NCBI RefSeq assembly: GCF_024741815.1
Contig: NZ_CP102951.1
Span: forward strand, 5,470,001 to 5,534,000
Length of the DNA: 64,000 nt
From: Pseudomonas sp. LS1212
Lineage (GTDB): Bacteria; Pseudomonadota; Gammaproteobacteria; Pseudomonadales; Pseudomonadaceae
Reading direction: 5' to 3'
The notes beneath the pieces were generated by a model that was given only the letters and a program-made list of their open reading frames with translations, was not told where the DNA came from and did not search any database. Positions 51,555 to 60,171 of the stretch are shown piece after piece (position 1 is the stretch's first letter; each line of letters opens with the position of its first letter). Made by a program: the position numbers and the translations under genes.

Positions 51555-52045
51555 CAGTTGGTCTACCTGTAACGGGGTGCTCGTAGCCGAAGCGTTTGCG
51601 TGGCCGGACAGGTTATCCCATCCTGCTATTCATATCTCGTTCACGAGCCTTGAAGGACCGCCGCCCTACTAGAACTGGCCGGCGATACGAATGGCCAGAA
51701 ACGCTACCCCGCGCTGAGCGAGCCGCGACGTTTGGTGTTTCAAAAGGTTTAATTGCTGGCGAATGCAGTGTTCTGGGAAATACCCTACGTGGCCTGTCTA
51801 TCTCGGCTGGCTTGTCGCTATAAACCCATCTCCCTAGGCTGGCTCGGTCGCTGTAGGTTCAGCGATCGGGTGTGGTAACCCAGGTGTGATTGGATAGCTC
51901 ATAAGCAATCGCTTATGGCGGCTGTACGTGGGAGGCCTTCGGGCCTGCCGGCATTCCAGTCCCCGGTTTACCACCCCGCGTACAGCTGCCACCCTCTCGT
52001 GTGGTAACGAGTGGACGCAGCTTCATCCTGACTGGAAAGCTCACC
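51555..52045. other. 491-bp region before DUF3077 gene, mostly structured leader
   Basis: The first 290 bp show no gene and no clear signal. From 51848 the sequence is a dense series of hairpins, listed separately as a leader RNA. Confidence 0.5.
51848..52045 (+). ncRNA. Structured leader RNA upstream of DUF3077 gene (candidate cis-regulator)
   Basis: Hairpins in order: TCGCTG/CAGCGA (51848-51865); GGGT-GTGGTA-ACCC (51868-51881); ATAAGC-AATC-GCTTAT (51901-51916); a long stem GGCGGCTGTACG (51917-51928) with CGTACAGCTGCC (51979-51990), perfect with one G-U. Inside the long stem are a UUCG tetraloop hairpin AGGCC-TTCG-GGCCT (51933-51946) and GCCGG/CCGGT (51947-51967). Last is CTCGT-GTGGTA-ACGAG (51996-52011). 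The two hairpins with loop GTGGTA flank TTACCAC (51968-51974), which is complementary to both loops plus the next A. The leader ends 35 nt before the DUF3077 ATG. Function not known to me. Confidence 0.7.
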
Positions 52046-52342
52046 ATGAAAAAAATAGTCCCAGACCCACCCCTCTCAAACTCCTGCACAACCGCCACCA
52101 CGGCCTTCGGCAACTGCGACGCCGGGCACCCTCCACTCTTCTGCGTCAGGCCCGGCATCACCGCCCAGGACGCATTGGTGCATGCCTCGCTCTATCTACG
52201 CTGTGCCTATGACACTGGCATTAAAGGCCTGGACGGCATTGACCCCGCCAGCCAGGGCTTGCTGTGGTCGACCCTGCATTCGGTCGAGATGGCCAAGGGG
52301 TTGGTGGATGCGTTGCTTGATGGGGTGGAGCAGTCGACCTGA
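52046..52342 (+). CDS. DUF3077 family protein
   Basis: The 98-residue protein has the DUF3077 pattern: an N-terminal CDAGHPPLFCVRPGITAQDA, then LVHASLYLRCAYDTGIKGLD and a helical ending TLHSVEMAKGLVDALLDGVE. These small proteins are common and multi-copy in Pseudomonas, with no known function. ATG 52046 (MKKIVPDPPL) is chosen; a GTG at 52001 lies inside the structured leader and is unlikely. A REP pair follows. Confidence 0.85.
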   Translation: MKKIVPDPPLSNSCTTATTAFGNCDAGHPPLFCVRPGITAQDALVHASLYLRCAYDTGIKGLDGIDPASQGLLWSTLHSVEMAKGLVDALLDGVEQST

Positions 52343-52350
52343 GAGCACTT

Positions 52351-52435
52351 TGTGGGAGCCGGCTTGCCGGCGATGGTATCCGCGCGGTGTCAGCTGCTGT
52401 GCGGTGCCTGCATCGCTGGCAAGCCAGCTCCCACA
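52351..52435. repeat. REP pair, GCTGGCAAGCCAGC family with a variant arm
   Basis: Arm 52351-52375 (TGTGGGAGCCGGCTTGCCGG...) and arm 52411-52435 (CATCGCTGGCAAGCCAGCTC...) are inverted copies that differ by compensating changes in the core palindrome (GCCGGC versus GCTGGC). Confidence 0.85.
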
Positions 52436-52439
52436 AGAA

Positions 52440-53525
52440 TTAACCGAAGTCCGGATTATTGGCGTAGTAACTGGCTGTGGTCGTCACACATTGGCCGACC
52501 TTCTGGCGCAACCTCGCAGGTTCCAGCACTTCCAAACTCTCGCCATGGCTCAAAACCCACCAGACCAGGCCTTGTGAATAGGTCGTTTCGCACTCCAGCA
52601 ACCACCACTTTTCATCCAGCCGGGTGAAGCACTGGTGTTCGGCGAGCGGTGTTTCGCTGGGGTCCAGGCGTCTCCGCATTTTTTCGTTGATGCGAAGCTT
52701 AAGGGTGATCGCACCAGGCTCCACCAACCTCTGTGTGTGAGCCTTCAGATTGAAACCCGCTGGCACAACCGCTTCGCGCGCACTCATCGGTTTGATTTCG
52801 CGAAAGCGTTGCAGCGGTAACGTGCGCACCAGCTCCTCGCCTGCAAAGGTGCAGATCACATAGATGCTCGAATCCTGATAGGAAAGACCCAGCGGGTTGA
52901 TGACCTTGCGCTTCTCTTGAGCACTGTTTTGCGAGTAATAAAGCGCCTCGAGCTGGTAAGCACCGAGCAGCGCCAGCTGCACTTCATGCAGCCAACGCTC
53001 GTTGATTTGCGCTTGGCGCAGCTGCAGTTGTTGGGTGCCCATCACGACCTTGCCCAGCCAGCGGCCTTCGTGGCGCAGGTGCTTCTCCAACAGCTGCTTC
53101 GAGCTCTGGTATTGCTCTTCAAGGTCGTCCAGCGCGGCCTGGTGCAGCAGATGGCTAGCCTGTTCGTAAAGGGTAACGATGCTCAGCGCCACACGGGCCG
53201 ACTTGAGCAGTTTAGGGTCCACGGTTGGGGGTTTGGCGAGTGTCTCCGTGAGGTTCAACCTGGACGTCTTGGCCAGAGACCACCGCGGCGCCGGGTCACC
53301 CTCTACCATTACGATCTCGTGATCATCGCGCAGGTGCTTCACGTCACGCTGCACCGTGCGAATGTCCTCCTTGAAGCCTTCTTCCTGAAGAAAAAATTCA
53401 AGCTCCGCCGTCGTAATGCCCGTCTTGCCCGCTGCCGCAATCTTCGCGTGCAAGCGATTGCGCCGATCACGGGTGATGGCCGCCTGCCCCCGTTTGCCAT
53501 CCGGGCCAGTAGTGCGTTGATCCAT
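52440..53525 (-). CDS. WYL-domain helix-turn-helix transcriptional regulator
   Basis: The 361-residue protein has an N-terminal winged helix (residues 20-80: NRLHAKIAAAGKTGITTAEL, FKEDIRTVQRDVKHLRDDH) and a WYL domain with its C-terminal extension (residues 140-350: QLEALYYSQNSAQEKRKVIN, PLGLSYQDSSIYVICTF, LPLQRFREIKPM). WYL regulators bind nucleotides or nucleic-acid signals and often repress adjacent anti-phage operons (BrxR, CapW). ATG 53525 follows GGGGAG by nine bases; an upstream TTG frame is unlikely. It is divergent from the next two genes across 78 bp, so it probably regulates them. Confidence 0.82.
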   Translation of the reverse strand: MDQRTTGPDGKRGQAAITRDRRNRLHAKIAAAGKTGITTAELEFFLQEEGFKEDIRTVQRDVKHLRDDHEIVMVEGDPAPRWSLAKTSRLNLTETLAKPPTVDPKLLKSARVALSIVTLYEQASHLLHQAALDDLEEQYQSSKQLLEKHLRHEGRWLGKVVMGTQQLQLRQAQINERWLHEVQLALLGAYQLEALYYSQNSAQEKRKVINPLGLSYQDSSIYVICTFAGEELVRTLPLQRFREIKPMSAREAVVPAGFNLKAHTQRLVEPGAITLKLRINEKMRRRLDPSETPLAEHQCFTRLDEKWWLLECETTYSQGLVWWVLSHGESLEVLEPARLRQKVGQCVTTTASYYANNPDFG

Positions 53526-53603
53526 TTCGTCTGACTCCCCGTGCGACAAGTCCTGTCGTTATCAGGCCGATACTAGCCAGACAGCGAAAGAGGAGCGAGT
53601 GCA

Positions 53604-54404
53604 GTGACGCAAATATCGATCATCCATGTATTGGATACCCTTCTCCCCTCGGTTGAATGCCTGGAATTTCAAGCGCCAGCAGGGCCGCAATTCTATGACT
53701 CGGGTATCGGCATGCCGGCGCGGCGTGTGTTCAAGCTGGCGAGCGAGCCCAGCCTGAGCGGCATAGAGGGGCTCAATGTTGTCAGCCCGGAACAACAGCT
53801 GGAGGATAACCAGGCACTGGCCCTGCACTACTCGCACCTGCGCCAGGCGGCCCTGGAAGAGGATGTCGAAGCCCTGATCGATCTCGGCTGGATATGGCTC
53901 AACGGGCGCGGCGTGCCGGCCAATCACCAGCTGGCATGGCGATTGAACAAACTGGCGGCCGCACAGGGACGTGGCGAAGCGTTGTTCAATCTGGCCGAAC
54001 AGCGTGCCTACGGCAAGGGAGTGAAAGCGGACCTCACCGAAGCTGCCGATTATTACGAACAAGCCTTCAACAAAGGTATCCACCGTGCAGCGACAGCGTT
54101 GGGTGGTATCCACGAACAATTTTCGAACCTCAACATCGCCTACATCTGGTATCTGCGAGGTGCCACCTCAGGGGATCTGCAGGCCGCCTGTGGGTTGGGG
54201 CGGGTTTCACTGACTGACGCGATGCGCCATGATGTGGCCAATGGCCTTTACTGGCTGCAACATGCTGCCCTGATGGGGCACATGGAAGCGACACGGTTGC
54301 TGATCACCTTTCTGGAAAGCCCACACAACTTCCCGGACATTGACGGGCGCCTGCACAGATTCTGGTGCGAGCATCTGTTGCGCCTGGAAGGGCGTCTTTT
54401 TTAA
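53604..54404 (+). CDS. Sel1-like repeat protein
   Basis: The 266-residue protein has at least three Sel1/TPR-like repeats (residues 85-215): EALIDLGWIWLNGRGVPANH, EALFNLAEQRAYGKGVKADL and AATALGGIHEQFSNLNIAYI, then ANGLYWLQHAALMGHMEATR. The N-terminal 80 residues are unlike Sel1 repeats (EFQAPAGPQFYDSGIGMPAR). There is no signal peptide, so a cytoplasmic scaffold role is likely. Start GTG 53604 has GGAG eight bases upstream. It is the first gene of a two-gene unit with the protein at 54485 and divergent from the WYL regulator. Confidence 0.75.
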   Translation: MTQISIIHVLDTLLPSVECLEFQAPAGPQFYDSGIGMPARRVFKLASEPSLSGIEGLNVVSPEQQLEDNQALALHYSHLRQAALEEDVEALIDLGWIWLNGRGVPANHQLAWRLNKLAAAQGRGEALFNLAEQRAYGKGVKADLTEAADYYEQAFNKGIHRAATALGGIHEQFSNLNIAYIWYLRGATSGDLQAACGLGRVSLTDAMRHDVANGLYWLQHAALMGHMEATRLLITFLESPHNFPDIDGRLHRFWCEHLLRLEGRLF

Positions 54405-54484
54405 AAACCTGATTTGGCTGGTTGCATCGCTGCAACGGCAAAAGACAAATGGCATTGGACTTCAATTCGCGAAGGAGCAATAGC

Positions 54485-55534
54485 GTGACACTGCATGACT
54501 CGATCATTCTGGAAGTTCAAAATGGCAAGCTGGCGAGAGAGCTCAGATCGACCGACCTGCTGGGCGATGAGCGCAAGGTTCTGCGCCGTACCAATGGCGT
54601 TGACGCGGAACGCTACCGAGTGGGTTTCGACTTCTATGCCGAAAGCCATATCCGCACCGAACTGGCCAACAATGCCGAAGACACCGGGTATTGGGTCAGA
54701 GCTGGGCAACCGGCCAAGTACAAACGGGTAGCCGAAGGTCTTTACCGAGTGATTGCCATCGAAGAAATGGAGGAGTTGCTGGACGGGAACGAGGACGCTC
54801 CCCTCCCTGTCCTGGCTTGTTCGCAGGTCACGGTCCTTGAAGAACGACTTGCCTGTTTCCTCGAACAGGAGCCCTTCCAGATTTTCGACAGAAAGCGCAG
54901 AAGCCATCACCCGCAACAGCCTGTAGTCGGTTTCGATGCTCGCCTATCCAGCTATTTCTGGCCCAACCCATCGGTCAGCTACGCTGCGACCGATTTACTC
55001 CTGCAGGGCTTTATGGGCAGGGCCCGGGACCTGCAAGGTGACCTGCACGCCAATGCCGCGCAGGTGCTCACGTTGTTCGCGGATATCTGCGCATGGGGTG
55101 GTGTTCAACTGCCGACCGACGATGCGCAGGTCGTGGTGGATAACCTGATTCGGGCAGAAAGTCGGAGCCGAAAAACACCGGCATCGATCAACAGTGCCTG
55201 GACCAAGCTCTATGCGATTTTCTACCCGGACGATTTCGTTATCTACGATTCGCGGGTTGCAACGGCCATGGTTGCAATCGCCGAGCAGTGCATGAGCGAT
55301 TCCGAACTCGATACGTTCAAGAACAGCTATCCGCACCTTGGAAAAATTGCTGGCAGAGGCGGTTCTCGACCGCGAGCCACTGCTACCTTCTGGCGTAATG
55401 CCTACACTTCCTGGCCTGCTCAACTCGACGCGAATGAATTGGCGAAAAAGGTGCTGAGTCAGCTCAATCGGCGCTTGAACAAAACCTACAGCCTGCGGCA
55501 ATTGGAAGCTGTGTTGTTCATGGAAGGTTACTAA
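54485..55534 (+). CDS. Uncharacterised protein, possible winged-helix plus OGG/HhH-like domain
   Basis: I do not recognise this 349-residue protein with certainty. The N-terminal part (residues 1-100: GFDFYAESHIRTELANNAED to YKRVAEGLYRVIAI) looks like a small winged-helix domain found fused to nuclease domains in defence loci. A linker follows. The C-terminal part (residues 175-349) has SINSAWTKLYAIFYPDDFVI-YDSRVATAMVAIAEQ, similar to 8-oxoguanine-glycosylase-like helical folds, and PRATATFWRNAYTSW. GTG 54485 has AGGAG seven bases upstream; the frame opens earlier at 54422. It lies 80 bp after the Sel1 gene. Function unknown; a nucleic-acid role is inference. Confidence 0.55.
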   Translation: MTLHDSIILEVQNGKLARELRSTDLLGDERKVLRRTNGVDAERYRVGFDFYAESHIRTELANNAEDTGYWVRAGQPAKYKRVAEGLYRVIAIEEMEELLDGNEDAPLPVLACSQVTVLEERLACFLEQEPFQIFDRKRRSHHPQQPVVGFDARLSSYFWPNPSVSYAATDLLLQGFMGRARDLQGDLHANAAQVLTLFADICAWGGVQLPTDDAQVVVDNLIRAESRSRKTPASINSAWTKLYAIFYPDDFVIYDSRVATAMVAIAEQCMSDSELDTFKNSYPHLGKIAGRGGSRPRATATFWRNAYTSWPAQLDANELAKKVLSQLNRRLNKTYSLRQLEAVLFMEGY

Positions 55535-55597
55535 TCGGGGGCTTTCCATAGCTGACGGCTCAAGTGCGACTGCGGTGCGCGCATTGCAATGGCCACC

Positions 55598-55623
55598 AAT
55601 GGAGCTCCGCCAGGAGCTCCATT
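55598..55623. terminator. Palindrome between unknown gene and lysP
   Basis: AATGGAGCTCC (55598-55608) and GGAGCTCCATT (55613-55623) with loop GCCA. It separates convergent genes; there is no T-run, so termination is likely but not typical. Confidence 0.55.
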
Positions 55624-55632
55624 CGGATTTAT

Positions 55633-57153
55633 CTAGCGCTGTTTCAGATCAAGCCGTGCCCCATCCGGCACATCCAACAGCTGCTTCGCCGAAAGCGCTT
55701 CATCCGCCCGCAGCCCACCCACATCCATTTCACCGTACTTCACCAACCGACTACGGTGCTTGAAGCGGTAGCCCAGCCAGATGGCCAGGAACAGCGGCAA
55801 GCTGATATAGGTCGCCACCAGGCCGCCCCAGTCGATGCGCTCGCCGATCAAGGCGCTGTAGTTCTGCCCCAGGGTAATAAACAAGCACAAGGCAAAGGCG
55901 AACAGCGGGCCGAACGGGAACCACTTGGCCCGGTAAGGCAAGTCTTGCAGGCGGCCGCCCTGGGCGATGAAGCCCTTGCGGAAGCGGTAGTGCGAGACGG
56001 CGATACCCAGCCAGGCGATGAAGCCGCACATGCCTGAAGTGTTCAGCAGGGCGTTGTACACCACCTTGTCACCGAATGCCGAGGTCAGGAAGCACAGCGC
56101 ACCGATCAGGGTGGTGGCGTACAACGCGTTGCGCGGCACGCCGCTGCGCGAGACCCTGGCGAACAGTTTCGGCGCCTTGCCTTGCACCGCCAGGCTGTAG
56201 AGCATCCGCGTGGAAGCGTACATGCCCGAGTTACCGGCCGAGAGAATTGCCGTCAGAATGACTGCGTTCATCACCGCTGCCGCTGCGGCAAAGCCGGCGC
56301 GTTCGAACAGCAAGGTGAAAGGCGAGACGCTGATGTCCGTAGCGTCATTACGAAGCAGGCTCGGATCGGTATAGGGAATCAACATCCCGATCACGAAGAT
56401 CGCCAGGATGTAGAACAGCGTAATGCGCCAGAACACCTGACGAACCGCGATGGGAACGTTCTTGCTCGGGTTCTTCGACTCGGCGGCAGCAACGCCGACG
56501 ATCTCGGTACCCTGGAAGGCGAAGCCGGCGATCATGACCACACCCACCATCGCCTGGAAGCCTCCGACGAAGGGCGCGTCGCCGCTGGTGAAGTTGCTGA
56601 AGCCAGGCGATTCGATGCCATGCATCAAGCCAAAGATGGTCGCCAGGCCAATGATGATGAAGACCACCACGGTGATGACTTTGATCAGCGCGAACCAGAA
56701 CTCACTTTCACCGAAGTTTCTGACCGAAATCACGTTGAGCAGGAACATCAGGCCCAGGAACAATGCACTCCAGTAAACCCCCGACACATCCGGGAACCAG
56801 AAGCTCATGACCAGTTGCGCAGCCACCAGTTCGGCAGCAATGGTCACCGCCCAGTTGTACCAGTAGTTCCAGCCAAGGGCGAAACCGAAGCCGTCTTCGA
56901 CAAACTTGCTGCCGTAGGTGCTGAACGAGCCGGCGACGGGCATATGCGCCGCCATCTCGCCAAGGCTGGTCATCAGGAAGTACACCATGACCCCGATCAA
57001 GGCGTAGGCCAGCAGCGTGCCGCCGGGGCCGGACGTGGCGATGGTCGCGCCGGTGGCAACGAACAGCCCCGTACCGATGGAGCCGCCGATGGCGATCATG
57101 TTCAGGTGGCGGGGCGAGAGTGCCCGCTTCAAGCCAGGTTTTTCTGCACTCAC
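55633..57153 (-). CDS. lysP: Lysine-type amino acid permease (APC family)
   Basis: The 506-residue protein has 12 membrane helices and is strongly LysP-like: RHLNMIAIGGSIGTGLFVAT, GFGFALGWNYWYNWAVTIAA, ISVSPFTLLFERAGF and MNAVILTAILSAGNSGMYAS. LysP imports L-lysine by proton symport. The start ATG 57153 gives MSAEKPGLKRALSPRHLN. The gene lies near hglS and amaB of the lysine catabolic route, so import of lysine for catabolism is a sensible role. A 17-bp near-palindrome lies 257 bp upstream. Confidence 0.87.
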   Translation of the reverse strand: MSAEKPGLKRALSPRHLNMIAIGGSIGTGLFVATGATIATSGPGGTLLAYALIGVMVYFLMTSLGEMAAHMPVAGSFSTYGSKFVEDGFGFALGWNYWYNWAVTIAAELVAAQLVMSFWFPDVSGVYWSALFLGLMFLLNVISVRNFGESEFWFALIKVITVVVFIIIGLATIFGLMHGIESPGFSNFTSGDAPFVGGFQAMVGVVMIAGFAFQGTEIVGVAAAESKNPSKNVPIAVRQVFWRITLFYILAIFVIGMLIPYTDPSLLRNDATDISVSPFTLLFERAGFAAAAAVMNAVILTAILSAGNSGMYASTRMLYSLAVQGKAPKLFARVSRSGVPRNALYATTLIGALCFLTSAFGDKVVYNALLNTSGMCGFIAWLGIAVSHYRFRKGFIAQGGRLQDLPYRAKWFPFGPLFAFALCLFITLGQNYSALIGERIDWGGLVATYISLPLFLAIWLGYRFKHRSRLVKYGEMDVGGLRADEALSAKQLLDVPDGARLDLKQR

Positions 57154-57409
57154 TTGCAGGCCTCCTGTAGGACGAACACAGGATCAGGCGCAAAGGGAAT
57201 GCCGCTGTTGTGGTTGATCATTGCCGACCTTTTTATTGGATTTATTGTGATTCCGCCTCGACTGTCACGCGGGCGGATGCATGCAAGGCGCTGGGCTCCG
57301 TGACCTGTTGCAGACAGGACGTGCTCCTGATGAACGAGGAGGCAAAGCTCGCGGGGAAAGAAGTCTAGAAGCAAGCGAGTACGACGATAAGACGCAAAGT
57401 GCATTGATT

Positions 57410-57426
57410 TGACGAATGATTTGTCA
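57410..57426. promoter_or_regulatory. 17-bp near-palindrome TGACGAATGATTTGTCA, candidate operator
   Basis: Inverted symmetry TGAC.AAT.ATT.GTCA about a central base, 257 bp upstream of lysP. Two more TGACGAT words follow within 30 bp, suggesting a regulator binding several sites. Regulator unknown. Confidence 0.4.
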
Positions 57427-57602
57427 TTATGACGATAAATAGTGACGATGTGATGTATTGAGGCTTTTTCAGTAAACATAAAGTGCTGCTGCAAACGAAA
57501 CGAGCCGCCAGTCTAAAGGTGTCAGCAACACGGGTTTACGAATTTTTCGGGTGAACTGTCGGCGAGATCTTTCTGGCGGGTTACATGCATGGCCGCTCTG
57601 CG

Positions 57603-57682
57603 GCCAATCGCTGGCAAGCCACCCACAGGGATCACAGATTGACTCGATTCTCTGTGTGGAGCTGGCTTGCCAGCGATTGGCC
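57603..57682. repeat. REP pair, GCTGGCAAGCCAGC family, one arm shortened
   Basis: Arm 57603-57627 (GGCCAATCGCTGGCAAGCCA...) lacks a few bases present in the full arm 57652-57682 (which contains GGAGCTGGCTTGCCAGCGAT). It abuts the MATE gene stop. Confidence 0.8.
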
Positions 57683-57683
57683 G

Positions 57684-59081
57684 TTACACGGATTCCTGAG
57701 CTGCGTTGAGAGGGCGGCTCAATGCTATCCCCCCAATCATCCGCTTCATCCGCCACTCAAACGCCAGCGTCAGCCCGACCGCCGCGCAAGCCAGCCCCAG
57801 CGCCAGGCCCCACCAGACCCCAACCGCGCCGCCCTCAAGGTTGAACGCCAGCAACCAGGCGGCCGGTGCGCCGATCAGCCAGTAGCAGCCCAGCCCGACC
57901 AGGAATGTGGTCTTGGCGTCCTTCAAGCCGCGTATCGCGCCCATGGCGATGGTTTGAGTGCCATCGAACAGCTCGAACCAGGCTGCCACCGCCAGCAGGC
58001 TCACGGCCAACTGGATGACGTCGCGGAAGGCGGGGTCGTTCTGGTCGAGAAAAAGCCCGACCAGCCAGTTCGGCGCCATCCAGAACAGCAAGGCGAAACC
58101 GAGCATGGTCGCGGCACCAAAACCGATGCCGATCCGCCCGGCACGCCGCGCCGCCACCAGCTGGCCGGCGCCATAGTGCTGGCCGATGCGCATGGTCACG
58201 GCATAGGAAAGCCCGGCAGGAATCATGAAGGCCACCGAGACGATTTGCAGGGCAATCTGGTGCGCCGCCAGTTGCGTGCTGCCCATGGTGCCCATGCACA
58301 GTGCGGCGAAGGCGAACAGCCCGACTTCCACGGCATAAGTGCCGCCGATGGGCAGGCCCAACCGCCACAGCTCGCGCAAGGCCGGCATGCAGGGGCGGGC
58401 AAGGCCCCGGCGGATCGGGTAGGCAACATAGGCCCGATGCCGACGGATATGCCAGGCCAGCAGCAGTGCCATGCAGTTGGCGACGATGGCGGTGACCAGG
58501 CCGATGCCGACAAGGCCCAGTTTGGGCAGGCCGAACATGCCTTCGATCAGGGCATAGTTGAGCGCGAAGTTGGCCACCGTGCCGCCAAGGCTGATGACCA
58601 TCACCGGGGTGGCGCGGCCCAGCGCGCTGGTGAAACCGCGCAGGGCCATGAAACTCAGGTAGCCGGGCAGGGCAAACGGCAGCAGCAGGAGAAACTGGCT
58701 GGCGGCTTCGACGTTGCTCGGTGTCTGCCCGAGCAGGATCAACAGGGGGGACAGGTTCCACAGCAGCAGGCCGGCGGCCACGGCCATGATCCAGGCTAGC
58801 CACAACCCGGCCTGGGTCAGGCGGGCAGCGCCTGCGCTATCACCTGCGCCCTGCCGAATCGCGACCAGCGTACCGACCGCTGCAATCACACCGATGCAGA
58901 AAATCGAGACGAACGAATAGCTGGCCGCACCCAGCCCGCCGCCGGCCAAGGCCTCGGGGCTGATACGGGCCATCATCAGGGTGTCGGTGAGCACCATCAG
59001 CATATGCGCCAACTGCGAGGCAATCAGCGGCCCCGCCAACCGCAGAAGGGCCCAGAGTTCTTTGCGCGCTACAGAATGCAT
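57684..59081 (-). CDS. MATE-family multidrug/cation efflux transporter (NorM/PmpM-like)
   Basis: The 465-residue protein has 12 membrane helices in two homologous halves (LAGPLIASQLAHMLMVLTDT and LGLPIGGTYAVEVGLFAFAA) characteristic of MATE transporters that export cationic drugs with Na+ or H+. ATG 59081 (MHSVARKELWALL) is preferred to an upstream frame start at 59174 because it matches NorM N-termini. It is divergent from a LysR gene (156 bp) that may control it. Confidence 0.85.
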   Translation of the reverse strand: MHSVARKELWALLRLAGPLIASQLAHMLMVLTDTLMMARISPEALAGGGLGAASYSFVSIFCIGVIAAVGTLVAIRQGAGDSAGAARLTQAGLWLAWIMAVAAGLLLWNLSPLLILLGQTPSNVEAASQFLLLLPFALPGYLSFMALRGFTSALGRATPVMVISLGGTVANFALNYALIEGMFGLPKLGLVGIGLVTAIVANCMALLLAWHIRRHRAYVAYPIRRGLARPCMPALRELWRLGLPIGGTYAVEVGLFAFAALCMGTMGSTQLAAHQIALQIVSVAFMIPAGLSYAVTMRIGQHYGAGQLVAARRAGRIGIGFGAATMLGFALLFWMAPNWLVGLFLDQNDPAFRDVIQLAVSLLAVAAWFELFDGTQTIAMGAIRGLKDAKTTFLVGLGCYWLIGAPAAWLLAFNLEGGAVGVWWGLALGLACAAVGLTLAFEWRMKRMIGGIALSRPLNAAQESV

Positions 59082-59237
59082 GAGGTTAAGGCTCGATCGG
59101 GAAGTGGAAGTCGAAGCCTGGATTCTCGGTGCTTGCGGGTATTTGCACAAAAGGATAAAAACGATTGCTCGCATGAGTAAAACTCATGGAAACAAGATTT
59201 CTCCCTGAAGCAGCACTGGAAGTGAGGAAAGCCCGTC

Positions 59238-60158
59238 ATGTCGCGTCGTTTACCGCCTCTGTATGCCCTGCGGGCATTCGAGGCCGCTGCCAGGCACAGT
59301 TCGTTCACCCGCGCCGCCGAAGAGTTATCGATAACTCAAAGTGCAGTCAGCCGGCATATCCGCACGCTCGAAGAGCACTTTGCCTGTCGCTTGTTCCAGC
59401 GCAATGGCCGCAACCTGCAGTTGAGCGAGGCGGCCCGTTTACTGCTGCCGGGTGTGCGCGAAGGCTTTGCCGCGCTCGAGCGTGCCTGCAATACCCTGCG
59501 CAGTGACGATGACATCCTGCGCATGAAAGCCCCTTCGACCCTGACCATGCGTTGGCTGCTGGCACGTTTGAGTCGCTTCCGTCATCTGCAGGCCGGCAAT
59601 GAGGTTCAGCTCACCAGCGCCTGGATGGATGTCGATAACGTCGACTTCAATCACGAACCGTTCGACTGTGCCGTCTTGTTGAGCGACGGCCATTTCCCCC
59701 CGGACTGGGAAGCGACGCTGCTGTTTCCCGAGCTGCTGATACCCGTGGGCGCGCCCAACCTGCTCAATGATCAACCCTGGGATGTCGAGCGGCTGGCCAG
59801 TACTGAGTTGCTGCACCCGACCCCGGACCGGCGTGACTGGCGCAGTTGGCTGGAACGGATGAACCTCTCGGAGCAAGTCTCGCTCAAGGGCGGACAAGTC
59901 TTCGACACGCTGGAGCTGGGCATGATCGCCGCCGCGCGAGGCTATGGTGTCTCCATGGGCGACTTGCTGATGGTCGCCGAAGACGTGGCCCAGGGACGGC
60001 TGAGCCTGCCCTGGCCGACAGCGGTGGCCAGCGGCCTGGACTACTATCTGGTCTGGCCCAGAACGCGCCCCGGTGGTGAGCGCCTGCGGCGCTTGAGTGT
60101 TTTTCTGCAGGGCGAAGTCCAGGCCATGCAACTGCCGCAGGTTGAAACCTTGCGCTGA
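59238..60158 (+). CDS. LysR-family transcriptional regulator (GcvA-like)
   Basis: The 306-residue regulator has the N-terminal HTH (LYALRAFEAAARHSSFTRAA-EELSITQSAVSRHIRTLE) and a periplasmic-binding-like effector domain (residues 92-300). The sequence AAARHSSFTRAAEELS...SRHIR and LDYYLVWPRTRPGGERLRRL place it in the GcvA/AmpR subgroup. It is convergent with hglS (stops 14 bp apart) and divergent from the MATE gene, its probable target. Effector unknown. Confidence 0.85.
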   Translation: MSRRLPPLYALRAFEAAARHSSFTRAAEELSITQSAVSRHIRTLEEHFACRLFQRNGRNLQLSEAARLLLPGVREGFAALERACNTLRSDDDILRMKAPSTLTMRWLLARLSRFRHLQAGNEVQLTSAWMDVDNVDFNHEPFDCAVLLSDGHFPPDWEATLLFPELLIPVGAPNLLNDQPWDVERLASTELLHPTPDRRDWRSWLERMNLSEQVSLKGGQVFDTLELGMIAAARGYGVSMGDLLMVAEDVAQGRLSLPWPTAVASGLDYYLVWPRTRPGGERLRRLSVFLQGEVQAMQLPQVETLR

Positions 60159-60171
60159 GCCGGCAGCCCGG

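Larger units (their letters stand above)
57154..57683. promoter_or_regulatory. 530-bp region upstream of lysP with operator-like sites and a REP pair
   Basis: Between 57400 and 57455 are repeated TGACGA words and the near-palindrome TGACGAATGATTTGTCA (57410-57426), a candidate operator. The rest of the lysP leader (57154-57400) shows no strong secondary signal. From 57603 the region is a REP pair. Confidence 0.5.

Noticed and set aside
49367..52440. Attachment-site duplication (attL/attR) for an integrated island
   Set aside because: I could not find a second copy of the tRNA 3' end in the window and no integrase gene is visible, so integration is only suggested by context.
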